Positions 1 through 7,866 of a stretch of 64,000 nucleotides of DNA are shown here, in pieces (positions within the stretch are counted from its first letter, which is position 1; each line of letters begins with the position of its first letter). Source of the DNA: Nocardia coubleae NBRC 108252 (lineage in GTDB: Bacteria > Actinomycetota > Actinomycetes > Mycobacteriales > Mycobacteriaceae); NCBI RefSeq assembly GCF_001612805.1, contig NZ_BDBD01000011.1, forward strand, positions 186,001-250,000, given 5' to 3'. Position numbers and translations under genes: made by a program. The notes beneath the pieces are model-generated. The model did not search any database. It was given only the letters and a program-made list of their open reading frames with translations, and had not been told where the DNA came from.

Positions 1-1897
1 CGAGCGCCTCACCGAAACACTCGCCACCCTGGCCCGCACCGCCCCACTGCGGCTCGACCTGCCCGGACTCGACCGCGACGCCGTCGCCGAACTCGTGCGG
101 ACCGAATGCGACACCGACGACTCGACCGTGGCCGGAATCGCCGAAAGAACCGGCGGCAACCCCTTCTACGTGCGCGAGACCGCCCGCCTGCTCAACGGTG
201 AAGGCGCTTTGGTCGCGCTCTCGGAGGTTCCCGAGGGTGTCCGCGACGTGCTGCGGCGACGGCTCGCACGGTTGCCCGACAGCGGTGTGTCCGTGCTGCG
301 GTTGGCGGCGGTGGCCGGTCGCGAATGCTCGGTCGACGTGCTCGTGCGCGCCGCCGACACCGACGAGGACGGCGTGCTCGACGCCGTGGACGCGGGCGTC
401 ATCGCCGGGCTGCTCGACGAACCGGGGCCCGGTCGGGTCCGGTTCGTGCACGCCCTGGTCAGAGACACCCTGGTCACCGGTGTCAGCCGGGCGCGCACGA
501 CGAGGATGCATGGACGGATCGCCGCGGCGCTCGAAGGCTCCGGCGACATCGTCGCCCTGGCACACCACTGGGCGCGGGCCGGATCGCCGAAAGCCGTCGG
601 GTACTGCGTGCAAGCCGCGGAACTGGCCGAGGCGCGCTACGCCCACGATGTGGCGGTCGCGCTGCTCACCGACGCCGTCGTCGCTGCCCGCGAACCCGAC
701 GAACGGGTGGATCTGCTCGGCAGACTGCTGCGAGCACAGGTCAGGGCCGGGTCCATCGCGGGCGCCAGGCGCACGCGCGAGGAGGCCGTGGAGTTCGCCG
801 AGTCGCTGGGACGTGAGGATCTGATGATCGCCGCGTTCACCGCCTGGACCGAACCGACACCGTGGCAGTCCCGGATGTACGGCACGGTCGACCGCCCGAT
901 CGTCGAACGGCTCGCCCGGTTGCTCACCCGCACCGATCTCGACCGCGAGGTGCGCGCTCATCTGCTCATCGCCTACACCCACGAGCTGGTCGGCGAAGAC
1001 GATCCGACGGTCATGCCAGCGGCCCTGGAAGCACTCGAGTCGGCGACCTCCCCGGGTCTGCGCGCCGCCGCCCTGCTGATCCTGGCGCGCGCCTCCGGTC
1101 GGCAGGAGTACTCGCGGGAACTCCTGGCGATCGGCACCGAACACGACCTGCCCGTGTACCGCATCACCGCCCTGCTCAACCTGGCTGCCGGTGCCGCCGC
1201 CGCCAACGATCCGACGACCATGCGTCGCGTCAGTGAACAAGCGCGTGACCTGGCCCGCGCCTACCGGATGCCCGAAGCGGTCGGCGCAGCCGAGATCGCC
1301 CTGGCCACACTGGTACTGATCGAGGGACGGTTCGCCGACGCCGAACGCCGCTACATCACAGCCACCCAGCGCATGGAACGCGCCGGATCGGTGCACGCCG
1401 CCGGGTTCCTCCGCATCGCCCGCGCGGCGATCTGGATCAACGACGGCACCCTCGGCGCCCATCTGGACGAGGTCCGCGCCTTCCACGCCGCGCTCGGCCC
1501 GATGGTCACCGACCTGCTGACACTGGCACTGCACGCCGCGGGTCGCGGCAACGAAGTAGTGCCCACACCACCGGCCCCGATCCGAGCCGACTTCTTCTTC
1601 ACCTTCCTGACGAGCCTGCGCGCGCTGGCCCTGATCGCCGTGAACGACCGCGACGGTGCCGAACGGGTCTACACGGACCTGCTGCCACACCGCGACGGTC
1701 CGCCCGCGGGCGCGGAGAGCGTGTCGCTCGCCGTGCGCCCGGTCGCGCACGTACTGGGCGAACTCGCGGTGTTCCTCGGTCGTGGCGACGAGGCGGCCGC
1801 GCATTTCGCGCAGGCAGCCGACATCGCCGAACGGTGGAACGCACCACACTGGTCCACCGAAGCCAGGGCACGCGCCGCCGCGGCGATCCGCACCTGA
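1..1897 (+). CDS. C-terminal part of a large AAA/BTAD-type (SARP or LuxR-like) regulator, 5' truncated by window edge
   Basis: The reading frame is already open at base 2 and runs 631 residues to the stop, so the start and any P-loop lie outside the window. A GTG at 95 opens the same frame but is internal: the residues before it continue the family pattern (LDLPGLDRDAVAELV), followed by ERTGGNPFYVRETARLL, the conserved end of the AAA_16 ATPase module of AfsR/MalT-like regulators. The rest is a long Ala/Arg-rich helical repeat region of TPR type. There is no LuxR-type helix-turn-helix at the C-terminus, which ends in an amphipathic helix, so a DNA-binding domain, if present, should be N-terminal (SARP/BTAD). 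The regulated genes cannot be told from the window. Confidence 0.75.
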   Translation, partial: ERLTETLATLARTAPLRLDLPGLDRDAVAELVRTECDTDDSTVAGIAERTGGNPFYVRETARLLNGEGALVALSEVPEGVRDVLRRRLARLPDSGVSVLRLAAVAGRECSVDVLVRAADTDEDGVLDAVDAGVIAGLLDEPGPGRVRFVHALVRDTLVTGVSRARTTRMHGRIAAALEGSGDIVALAHHWARAGSPKAVGYCVQAAELAEARYAHDVAVALLTDAVVAAREPDERVDLLGRLLRAQVRAGSIAGARRTREEAVEFAESLGREDLMIAAFTAWTEPTPWQSRMYGTVDRPIVERLARLLTRTDLDREVRAHLLIAYTHELVGEDDPTVMPAALEALESATSPGLRAAALLILARASGRQEYSRELLAIGTEHDLPVYRITALLNLAAGAAAANDPTTMRRVSEQARDLARAYRMPEAVGAAEIALATLVLIEGRFADAERRYITATQRMERAGSVHAAGFLRIARAAIWINDGTLGAHLDEVRAFHAALGPMVTDLLTLALHAAGRGNEVVPTPPAPIRADFFFTFLTSLRALALIAVNDRDGAERVYTDLLPHRDGPPAGAESVSLAVRPVAHVLGELAVFLGRGDEAAAHFAQAADIAERWNAPHWSTEARARAAAAIRT

Positions 1898-1992
1898 CAG
1901 AGCAGGTCACGGTGACGTCCGATTCGGCTCCAACTCCCTTCCAAGTCGCCCGAGCAGGCTGGAATCCATCAGCACTGATGGAGGAGCGAATC

Positions 1993-2913
1993 ATGAACAC
2001 AGCCGGAACTTTCCGGGCCGCCGTCGTCCGCACACCGGCCGGACCGGACTCGATCGAGATCATCGACGTGCCCGTCGTCGAGCCCGGACCCGGTGAGGTT
2101 CGGGTGGGCGTCGCGGCCGCACCCGTCAACCCCACCGACCTCGGTGTGGTCAGCGGCTTCTTCCACGATCTCGGGATGATCGACCAACCCGAACACACCG
2201 GACTGGGCTGGGACTTCGCCGGCACCGTCCTGGCCACCGGACCCGGCGTCGACCTGGCCGTCGGGACCCGAGTCGCCGGTGTCGTGCTCGGCTTCGACCG
2301 CGACTTCGGCACCTACGCCGAACAACTCGTCGTGCCCGCCACCGACCTCGCAGTGGTGCCGGACGGGCTCGACCTGGTCACGGCAGCCACGGTGCCGCTC
2401 AGTGGTCTGAGCGCCGCACAGATCCTCGACATGCTCGGCGACGCACCCGCCGACGGTGACCGGCTGCTGGTGATCGGAGCCGCCGGTGCCATCGGGGCCG
2501 GTGTCGCCGCGCTCGCACCCGACCGCGGCTGGCGGGTCACCGGTCTGGCCAAAGCGGCCGACGAACAGTTCGTGCGTGGACTCGGCGCCGACTTCGTGAC
2601 CGCGGTCGAGCCCGGGTGGGACGCGGTCGTCGACGCCACCCCGCAGCAGACGTGGGGCCTGAAACCGGTCCGCGACGGTGGAGTGTTCGTCGGTGTCCGG
2701 CCCAATATCGTGCCCGCGGTGGAGCGGGGGATCACCGTGAACGTGCTGATGGTGCGATCGGACGGACCGCGCTTGGGGCAGCTGCTCGCCCTCGCCGCGG
2801 CAGGCCGATTGCCCACGCGGGTGCACGCGGTCCTGCCGCTGGACCGGGCCGCCGACGCCCACCGGGCCATGGCCGAAGGTGGGGCGCGCGGTCGTTACGT
2901 GCTCGAACCCTGA
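1993..2913 (+). CDS. Zinc-independent quinone reductase-like NADP-dependent oxidoreductase (MDR family)
   Basis: A 306-residue medium-chain dehydrogenase/reductase. The N-terminal GroES-like fold shows AAPVNPTDLGVVSG and the GxGxxFAG-type stretch HTGLGWDFAGTVLATGPGV. The Rossmann segment is LLVIGAAGAIGAGVAALA, a variant of GAxGxxG. The cysteine/histidine zinc ligands of alcohol dehydrogenases are missing, which fits the quinone oxidoreductase branch that reduces quinones or enones with NADPH in the cytosol. The ATG at 1993 is chosen because ggagga lies about 8 bases upstream; the same frame is open further upstream but only through the end of the previous gene. It overlaps the convergent TetR gene by 19 bp. 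Confidence 0.85.
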   Translation: MNTAGTFRAAVVRTPAGPDSIEIIDVPVVEPGPGEVRVGVAAAPVNPTDLGVVSGFFHDLGMIDQPEHTGLGWDFAGTVLATGPGVDLAVGTRVAGVVLGFDRDFGTYAEQLVVPATDLAVVPDGLDLVTAATVPLSGLSAAQILDMLGDAPADGDRLLVIGAAGAIGAGVAALAPDRGWRVTGLAKAADEQFVRGLGADFVTAVEPGWDAVVDATPQQTWGLKPVRDGGVFVGVRPNIVPAVERGITVNVLMVRSDGPRLGQLLALAAAGRLPTRVHAVLPLDRAADAHRAMAEGGARGRYVLEP

Positions 2914-3515
2914 GCCCGGCCGGGCGCGGACAAGCCGAGGGTGGTTTCGAGGTGGTGTGCCCACCACTGTGCGTGTGCGTCGAAGGTCGCGGCGGCGTCG
3001 GTGAGCCCGGCGCTGCGCCGGAAAGCGTTGCCGTAGCGGACATCCATCGCCACGGCCTGATGCAGAGCCGCGACAGCGTGGCGGGTGTCGTCGAGGCAAC
3101 TGCCCGGTGGGCGGGCACGGTGCAGGGCCTCGACGACGGGGTCGAGCATGCCGCTGCCCCGGTCACGCCAACCCGCGGCGTGCAGGGCGACGGCCAGATC
3201 GGCGTAGCCGCCGCGGTAGAAGTCGTGGAGTGCGGTGATGAGTGCGGGCAGGTCGGCGTTGTCGTCCAGCCACCCCGCGACGATGTTCGCGAGGCCCGCT
3301 CGGAGCCGGCGGCCGCCGTGCCGCAGGAGTTCGGTGAGCAGGGTCTGCCGGTTCCGGAAGTGATGGGTGACGCCCGCGTCGGTCATGCCGACGCGGGCGG
3401 CGACCGCACGGACCTGCACGGCCGCGGGGCCGCCCTCGGCCAGGAGCGTCGCGGCGGCGTCGAGGATCGCCTGACGCGCCTCCTCGGGACGCCTCCGCAC
3501 TCTCGGCATGCTCAC
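2895..3515 (-). CDS. TetR-family transcriptional regulator
   Basis: 206 residues. The N-terminal helix-turn-helix is clear (ILDAAATLLAEGG, then VRAVAARVGMTDAGVTHHF, the recognition helix in the usual TetR position, residues about 15-60). The C-terminal ligand domain is of TetR_C type with no obvious specificity. The start is a GTG at 3515; an ATG at 3509 in the same frame is an alternative. It is divergent from the hydrolase/DUF6817 gene, and an 18-bp near-palindrome lies 12 bp upstream of its start, so it probably represses itself and that gene. Confidence 0.9.
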   Translation of the reverse strand: MSMPRVRRRPEEARQAILDAAATLLAEGGPAAVQVRAVAARVGMTDAGVTHHFRNRQTLLTELLRHGGRRLRAGLANIVAGWLDDNADLPALITALHDFYRGGYADLAVALHAAGWRDRGSGMLDPVVEALHRARPPGSCLDDTRHAVAALHQAVAMDVRYGNAFRRSAGLTDAAATFDAHAQWWAHHLETTLGLSAPGRAQGSST

Positions 3516-3526
3516 ATCGTCACACT

Positions 3527-3544
3527 ACCTTGACCGGCCAAGGT
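3527..3544. promoter_or_regulatory. Probable TetR operator
   Basis: The 18-bp near-palindrome accttgaccggccaaggt has arms that mismatch at one symmetric pair. It lies between the divergent TetR (start 3515) and hydrolase (start 3592) genes. A further half-site, gtcaaggt at 3571-3578, is the exact reverse complement of the left arm, so a second weaker contact point is possible. Confidence 0.6.
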
Positions 3545-3591
3545 CGCGAGGCCTACCGTTACCTGGACACGTCAAGGTTTGGGGTACCGCG

Positions 3592-4818
3592 ATGATCCAT
3601 ACCGATATCGTCCTCGGCGATGCCACACTGCGCGCCACGGTCCACGGCCATGGACCCACGGTCCTGCTGCTGCACGCCGGGGGAGAGCGTCGCGGCGTGT
3701 GGTCGCCGATCGCGGCACGGCTCGGGGCGCGTGGCTACCGCACCGTTGCGGTGGACCTGCGCGGCCACGGCGAGAGTTCCGGGCAGGTCACCACGCTTCG
3801 GCCGCTCGCCGACGACGTGGCCGCGCTGATCGGCCGTGAGTCCGGACCCGTGGTGGTCGCCGGAGCCTCCCTCGGCGGCTTCGCCGCCATGGCGGCGCTG
3901 GCCGAACCTGCCGTCCGATCCAGGGTCGCCGGGCTGATCCTCGTGGATGTCGTTCCCGATCCGGATCCGGAGCCGACACGAACCTGGTTGCGCGACCAGG
4001 GCTTCGGCGCGAGCCTCGAGGACCTCACCGACGACATCCTCGGATCCGGGCCCGCATTGCTCAGCACCATCGGCACAGTGGACCTGCCCATCCTGCTCGT
4101 GCGCGGCGGCCGCTCCTTCCTCGCCGACGACGATGTGCACCGTCTGCGACGGGCGAACCGGCGCGTCACCACCGCCGTGATCGCCGAAGCAGGGCACCTG
4201 GTTGCCCGCGACGCACCGCAAGAACTCGCGGATCTCATCGCGGTGCACGCCGATACCTGTCTCGACGAGGACACCGTGCGCGCGGCATTCGAATTCCAGC
4301 GAGCACTCGGCGCCGAACGCGTCGAGCACCCGGGCGGGAACCTGCTCGATCACCTGCGGCGCGTGCATGCCGTCACCGCGGAGTGGAACGCCCCACTACG
4401 CACCCGGCTCGCCGCGATCTGCCACGCCACCTACGGCACGGACGGGTTCGCCACGGCACTCTTACCGACCACGCGGCGACACCGATTGGCCGAGGTGATC
4501 GGTTGTCCTGCCGAGGAATCGGTCTATCTCTACGGCGCCTGCGCCCGCACACCGACCTACCGTGAACTCGGGAAACCGTCACTGCGGGTCACCGACCGCT
4601 TCACCGGCGGACCGGTCACGATCACCGGGGACGACCTGCACGCCTTCGCCGTCCTCACCATCGCCAACGAGCTCGACGTGGCACGCCACGCCCGCCTCGC
4701 ACCGGGCATGCGGCAAGGAATCCGCCATCTCGTCACCGCCCTCGCCCACCACGCACCGCGAGAGGCGGCGAAAGCGCTCGCAGACGAGGCGTTGGCCGCG
4801 ACTGTGCGAGGCTCCTGA
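3592..4818 (+). CDS. Alpha/beta hydrolase fused to a DUF6817-like domain
   Basis: 408 residues. The first ~240 are an alpha/beta hydrolase: HAGG oxyanion region, VDLRGHGES, the nucleophile elbow GASLGG (Ser near residue 90), an acid loop around VRGGRSFLADD, and the catalytic His in EAGHLVARD. The remaining ~165 residues resemble DUF6817: LLDHLRRVHAVTAEW, then LAAICHATYGTDGF, a His-rich helical domain of HD-like look. The ATG at 3592 begins the beta-strand MIHTDIVLGD; an earlier in-frame start at 3508 overlaps the TetR gene and its operator. The gene is likely controlled by the divergent TetR. The substrate is unknown. Confidence 0.8.
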   Translation: MIHTDIVLGDATLRATVHGHGPTVLLLHAGGERRGVWSPIAARLGARGYRTVAVDLRGHGESSGQVTTLRPLADDVAALIGRESGPVVVAGASLGGFAAMAALAEPAVRSRVAGLILVDVVPDPDPEPTRTWLRDQGFGASLEDLTDDILGSGPALLSTIGTVDLPILLVRGGRSFLADDDVHRLRRANRRVTTAVIAEAGHLVARDAPQELADLIAVHADTCLDEDTVRAAFEFQRALGAERVEHPGGNLLDHLRRVHAVTAEWNAPLRTRLAAICHATYGTDGFATALLPTTRRHRLAEVIGCPAEESVYLYGACARTPTYRELGKPSLRVTDRFTGGPVTITGDDLHAFAVLTIANELDVARHARLAPGMRQGIRHLVTALAHHAPREAAKALADEALAATVRGS

Positions 4819-4839
4819 CGGCCTTGCCTCCGCTCGTCG

Positions 4840-5448
4840 CTACTCGGCGCCGGTGTAGAAGCAGGCCACGCGGTCGGCGACCGTGCGGGCAGTCGCCGGA
4901 TCGGTTCCGGCAGTGGTGTGCGCGTCGCCCCAGGCGCTCGCGGCGCGCCGGATGTACTCGGCGCCTTCCGGTGTGGACAGCAGCTTTTCCAGCTCCGCCG
5001 GGGTCGCCCTGTCGTCACCGGACAGGAAGAAACCCACTGCCAGGAACGAGGTTTCCCAGCCGACGCCGGTGGCGCCGGGGCCGAAGGTTCGCCAATGTTC
5101 GTTGTCCGGCACGGAGTGCGTGAGCTCGAGGGTCGCCCCATCCTCGGTGCCGGTGATCGTCACCTCGACCACGCTCGTGTCGTCGCCGTACTCCCAGGTG
5201 ATGCGCAGCCGTGTCGGCGCGACGCACTCTTCGATGGTGCCGGTCGTTCCGCTGCCGTCGAGCCGGTAGCGGCCGCCCTCCCGCAGCTCGCCACTGACCG
5301 GCTCGAACCACCGTGACAGCCGGTGCGGGTCGGTGCACGCGTCCCACAGATCCTCGGTGGTCGTGTCGTAGGTCCGTGCGAGCCGCACCTGTTTCGACGG
5401 CCCGAGGTCCGTCATGGTGCGATTTATCTGATCGATGATGTCGAGCAT
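4840..5448 (-). CDS. SRPBCC / AHSA1-like START-domain protein
   Basis: 202 residues. Residues ~15-150 show the AHSA1 pattern (VRLARTYDTTTEDLWDACTD, then LSRWFEPVSGELREGGRY, then LRITWEYGDDTSVVEV), a hydrophobic-cavity fold that binds small lipophilic molecules or acts as an Hsp90-activator-like domain. The C-terminal third is helical. The start at 5448 is supported by aaggagac about 5 bases before ATG; the frame stays open upstream into the regulator, but that part has no family similarity. It sits 11 bp downstream of an ArsR regulator on the same strand, the usual ArsR-SRPBCC two-gene operon whose role is generally unknown. Confidence 0.88.
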   Translation of the reverse strand: MLDIIDQINRTMTDLGPSKQVRLARTYDTTTEDLWDACTDPHRLSRWFEPVSGELREGGRYRLDGSGTTGTIEECVAPTRLRITWEYGDDTSVVEVTITGTEDGATLELTHSVPDNEHWRTFGPGATGVGWETSFLAVGFFLSGDDRATPAELEKLLSTPEGAEYIRRAASAWGDAHTTAGTDPATARTVADRVACFYTGAE

Positions 5449-5459
5449 TGCTGTCTCCT

Positions 5460-5789
5460 TCAGCTGCGTCGCTCGCGTTTGCCGCGGGCGATCTCGGTGT
5501 CGAGGGCGTCGAGCCGGGTCTGCCACAGGTGGCGGAACCGGTCGAGCCATTCGTCGGCCTGACGCATACCGGCGTTGTCGACCGCGTAGAGGCGCCGGGT
5601 GCCTTCCGCGCGAACGGTCGCGAACCCGTTCTCCCGCAGTACCCGCAGGTGATGTGACACCGCGGGGTGGGAGATCGGGTATTCCTGTCGCACAGCGTCA
5701 CTGATCGCGCCTGCACCGCATTCACCGGCGGCGAGCAGTTCCAGAATCCGGCGGCGAACCGGATCCCCGAGGATGTCCAAAGCGTGCAC
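5460..5789 (-). CDS. ArsR-family winged-helix regulator
   Basis: 109 residues. Typical ArsR/SmtB start (ALDILGDPVRRRILELLAAGE), followed by the winged helix ISHPAVSHHLRVLRENGFATVRAEG and a short C-terminal helix. No metal-binding Cys cluster is seen (one Cys, in GECGAG), so it is more likely a non-metal member of the kind found upstream of SRPBCC genes. The start is GTG at 5789 with aaggggg immediately before it. It is divergent from the M20 peptidase across an unusually A/T-rich 100-bp region. Confidence 0.92.
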   Translation of the reverse strand: MHALDILGDPVRRRILELLAAGECGAGAISDAVRQEYPISHPAVSHHLRVLRENGFATVRAEGTRRLYAVDNAGMRQADEWLDRFRHLWQTRLDALDTEIARGKRERRS

Positions 5790-5889
5790 CCCCTTATTTA
5801 AGCACAGATTTAATTAAGTCAGCATCTAAACACGGGGGTGATGCCCACGCGGGGCGCGTCGAGACGACCAACAGTGGTAGGAAAGGGGC
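5790..5889. promoter_or_regulatory. A/T-rich divergent promoter region between arsR-like and M20 peptidase genes
   Basis: In a background of high GC this region holds ttatttaagcacagattt and the 8-bp palindrome ttaattaa around 5793-5820, with two copies of tttaa about 10 bp apart. The elements lie just upstream of the ArsR start and are good candidates for its promoter and operator. No exact longer inverted repeat was found. Confidence 0.45.
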
Positions 5890-7251
5890 GTGGTGGCATC
5901 TGGCGAAAGTTCTGGAGTCGATCGACGGTCTCGCGCGGAAGACGAGGTGGTGGAGCTGGTCAGTACGCTGATCCGGTTCGATACCTCCAATACCGGTGAG
6001 CTCGCGACCACCAAGGGCGAACGAGAGTGTGCCGAGTGGGTCGCGGCGCAACTGCAGGAAGTGGGGTACGAGACCGAGTACGTCGAATCGGGAGCGCCGG
6101 GGCGCGGCAATGTGTTCGCCCGCCTGCGCGGGGCCGACCCGAGCCGGGGTGCGCTCATGATCCACGGACATCTCGACGTGGTTCCCTCCGAAGCGGCCGA
6201 CTGGAGCGTGCACCCGTTCTCGGGCGCCGTGCAGGACGGATACGTGTGGGGGCGCGGCGCGATCGACATGAAGGACATGGTCGGGATGACCCTGGCGCTG
6301 GCGCGCCAGTTCAAGGCCGAAGGCACCGTGCCGCCGCGAGACCTGGTCTTCGCGTTCCTCGCCGACGAGGAGAACGGCGGCAAATGGGGCTCACAGTGGC
6401 TGGTCGACAATCGGCCCGACCTGTTCGACGGCGTCACCGAAGCCGTCGGTGAGGTCGGCGGGTTCTCGCTGACCGTGCCGCGCCCGGACGGCACCGAACG
6501 CAGGCTGTACCTGGTGGAGACAGCCGAGAAGGGCCTGGGCTGGATGCGGTTGCGGGCCAAGGCTCGCGCGGGTCACGGGTCGTTCCTGCACGAGGACAAC
6601 GCGGTCACCATCCTGGCCGACGCGGTGGCCCGGCTCGGGAAACACACCTTCCCCGTGGTGCTCTCGGATTCGGTGGCCGAATTCCTGGCCGCCGTCACCG
6701 AGGAAACCGGCCTACAGTTCGACCCGAACAGTCCCGACATCGAAGGTCAGCTCGCCAAGCTGGGCACCATCTCCCGCATCATCGGTGCCACGCTGCGCGA
6801 CACCGCCAACCCGACGATGCTCTCGGCCGGGTACAAGGCCAACGTGATTCCGCAGACCGCCGAGGCCGTGGTCGACTGCCGGGTGGTGCCGGGGCGTCAG
6901 GCCGCGTTCGAACGCGAGGTCGACGAACTGATCGGCCCCGACGTGGAACGCGAGTGGATCACCAAACTCGACTCCTACGAAACCACCTTCGACGGCCACC
7001 TCGTCGACGCCATGAACGACGCGGTGCTGGCCAACGACCCCAACGGGCGAACCGTGCCCTACATGCTCTCCGGCGGAACCGACGCGAAAGCGTTCGCCCG
7101 CTTGGGAATTCGCTGCTTCGGTTTCGCGCCGCTGCAGCTGCCGCCTGACCTCGACTTCACCGCCCTGTTCCACGGCGTCGACGAACGGGTACCGGTGCAG
7201 TCCCTGGAATTCGGCACCCGGGTGCTGGAACACTTCCTGCTGAACAGCTGA
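5890..7251 (+). CDS. M20-family metallopeptidase (ArgE/DapE/CPG2-like)
   Basis: 453 residues. The M20 di-zinc signature is present: HGHLDVVP with the first metal His and the following Asp, then WGRGAIDMKDM with the bridging Asp, DEENGG with the catalytic Glu pair, and a late FHGVDERV carrying the last metal His. The lid/dimerisation domain lies between (GHGSFLHEDNAV). The family hydrolyses peptides or N-acyl amino acids in the cytosol. The start is GTG at 5890 with gaaagggg just upstream. The mycobacterial homologue (Rv2141c) also neighbours a PEBP-family gene, as here. Substrate is not predictable. Confidence 0.93.
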   Translation: MVASGESSGVDRRSRAEDEVVELVSTLIRFDTSNTGELATTKGERECAEWVAAQLQEVGYETEYVESGAPGRGNVFARLRGADPSRGALMIHGHLDVVPSEAADWSVHPFSGAVQDGYVWGRGAIDMKDMVGMTLALARQFKAEGTVPPRDLVFAFLADEENGGKWGSQWLVDNRPDLFDGVTEAVGEVGGFSLTVPRPDGTERRLYLVETAEKGLGWMRLRAKARAGHGSFLHEDNAVTILADAVARLGKHTFPVVLSDSVAEFLAAVTEETGLQFDPNSPDIEGQLAKLGTISRIIGATLRDTANPTMLSAGYKANVIPQTAEAVVDCRVVPGRQAAFEREVDELIGPDVEREWITKLDSYETTFDGHLVDAMNDAVLANDPNGRTVPYMLSGGTDAKAFARLGIRCFGFAPLQLPPDLDFTALFHGVDERVPVQSLEFGTRVLEHFLLNS

Positions 7252-7290
7252 ACCCGCGGGCCCAGCCGCCAACAACACAGAGAGGCCGCT

Positions 7291-7818
7291 ATGACCTACA
7301 ACCCGTACGACGCGCTGCCGAAGGTGCCGTCGTTCACCCTCACCTCCACCGACATCACCGACGGGCAGCCACTGGCCAACGATCAGGTCTCCGGGGTGTT
7401 CGGCGCGGGTGGCAAGGACATCTCCCCGCAGCTGAGCTGGTCGGGATTCCCCGAGGGCACACAGAGTTTCGCAGTCACCGTGTACGACCCGGACGCCCCG
7501 ACCGCGTCGGGGTTCTGGCACTGGGCGGTCGCCAACATCCCCGCCTCGGTGACCTCGCTCGACACCGGTGCGGGCAGCGAGGGCGGCACCCTGCCGACCG
7601 GTGCGGTGTCGTTGCGCAACGACGGTGGGTTCCCCGGGTTCGTCGGCGCGGGTCCGCCGAAAGGTCATGGGCCGCACCGGTATTTCGTGGTCGTGCACGC
7701 CGTCGACGTGCCCGAACTCGAAGTCGGCCCCGATGCCACCCCGGCCTACCTCGGGTTCAACCTGTTCTTCCACACGCTGGGTCGTGCCACCCTCGTCGGC
7801 ACCTACGAACAGCACTGA
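7291..7818 (+). CDS. YbhB/YbcL-type PEBP (Raf-kinase-inhibitor-like) protein
   Basis: 175 residues, full length for bacterial PEBP. It shows the anion-binding signature [23 protein letters not shown], and [19 protein letters not shown] carrying the conserved GxHRY motif. No signal peptide is seen. The start follows agagaggccgct. Mtb Rv2140c is the orthologue by sequence type and neighbourhood (next to the M20 peptidase). The biochemical role in bacteria is unsettled. A strong hairpin follows the stop. Confidence 0.93.
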   Translation: MTYNPYDALPKVPSFTLTSTDITDGQPLANDQVSGVFGAGGKDISPQLSWSGFPEGTQSFAVTVYDPDAPTASGFWHWAVANIPASVTSLDTGAGSEGGTLPTGAVSLRNDGGFPGFVGAGPPKGHGPHRYFVVVHAVDVPELEVGPDATPAYLGFNLFFHTLGRATLVGTYEQH

Positions 7819-7822
7819 AAAC

Positions 7823-7856
7823 ACCGGTGGCCCCGCACGGATGCGGGGCCACCGGT
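7823..7856. terminator. Bidirectional-type hairpin between convergent genes
   Basis: A perfect 15-bp stem (7823-7837 with 7842-7856) closed by the tetraloop cgga and followed by ttcttt. It lies between the PEBP gene and the convergent acyl-CoA ligase and can serve both. Confidence 0.88.
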
Positions 7857-7866
7857 TCTTTCGGAC

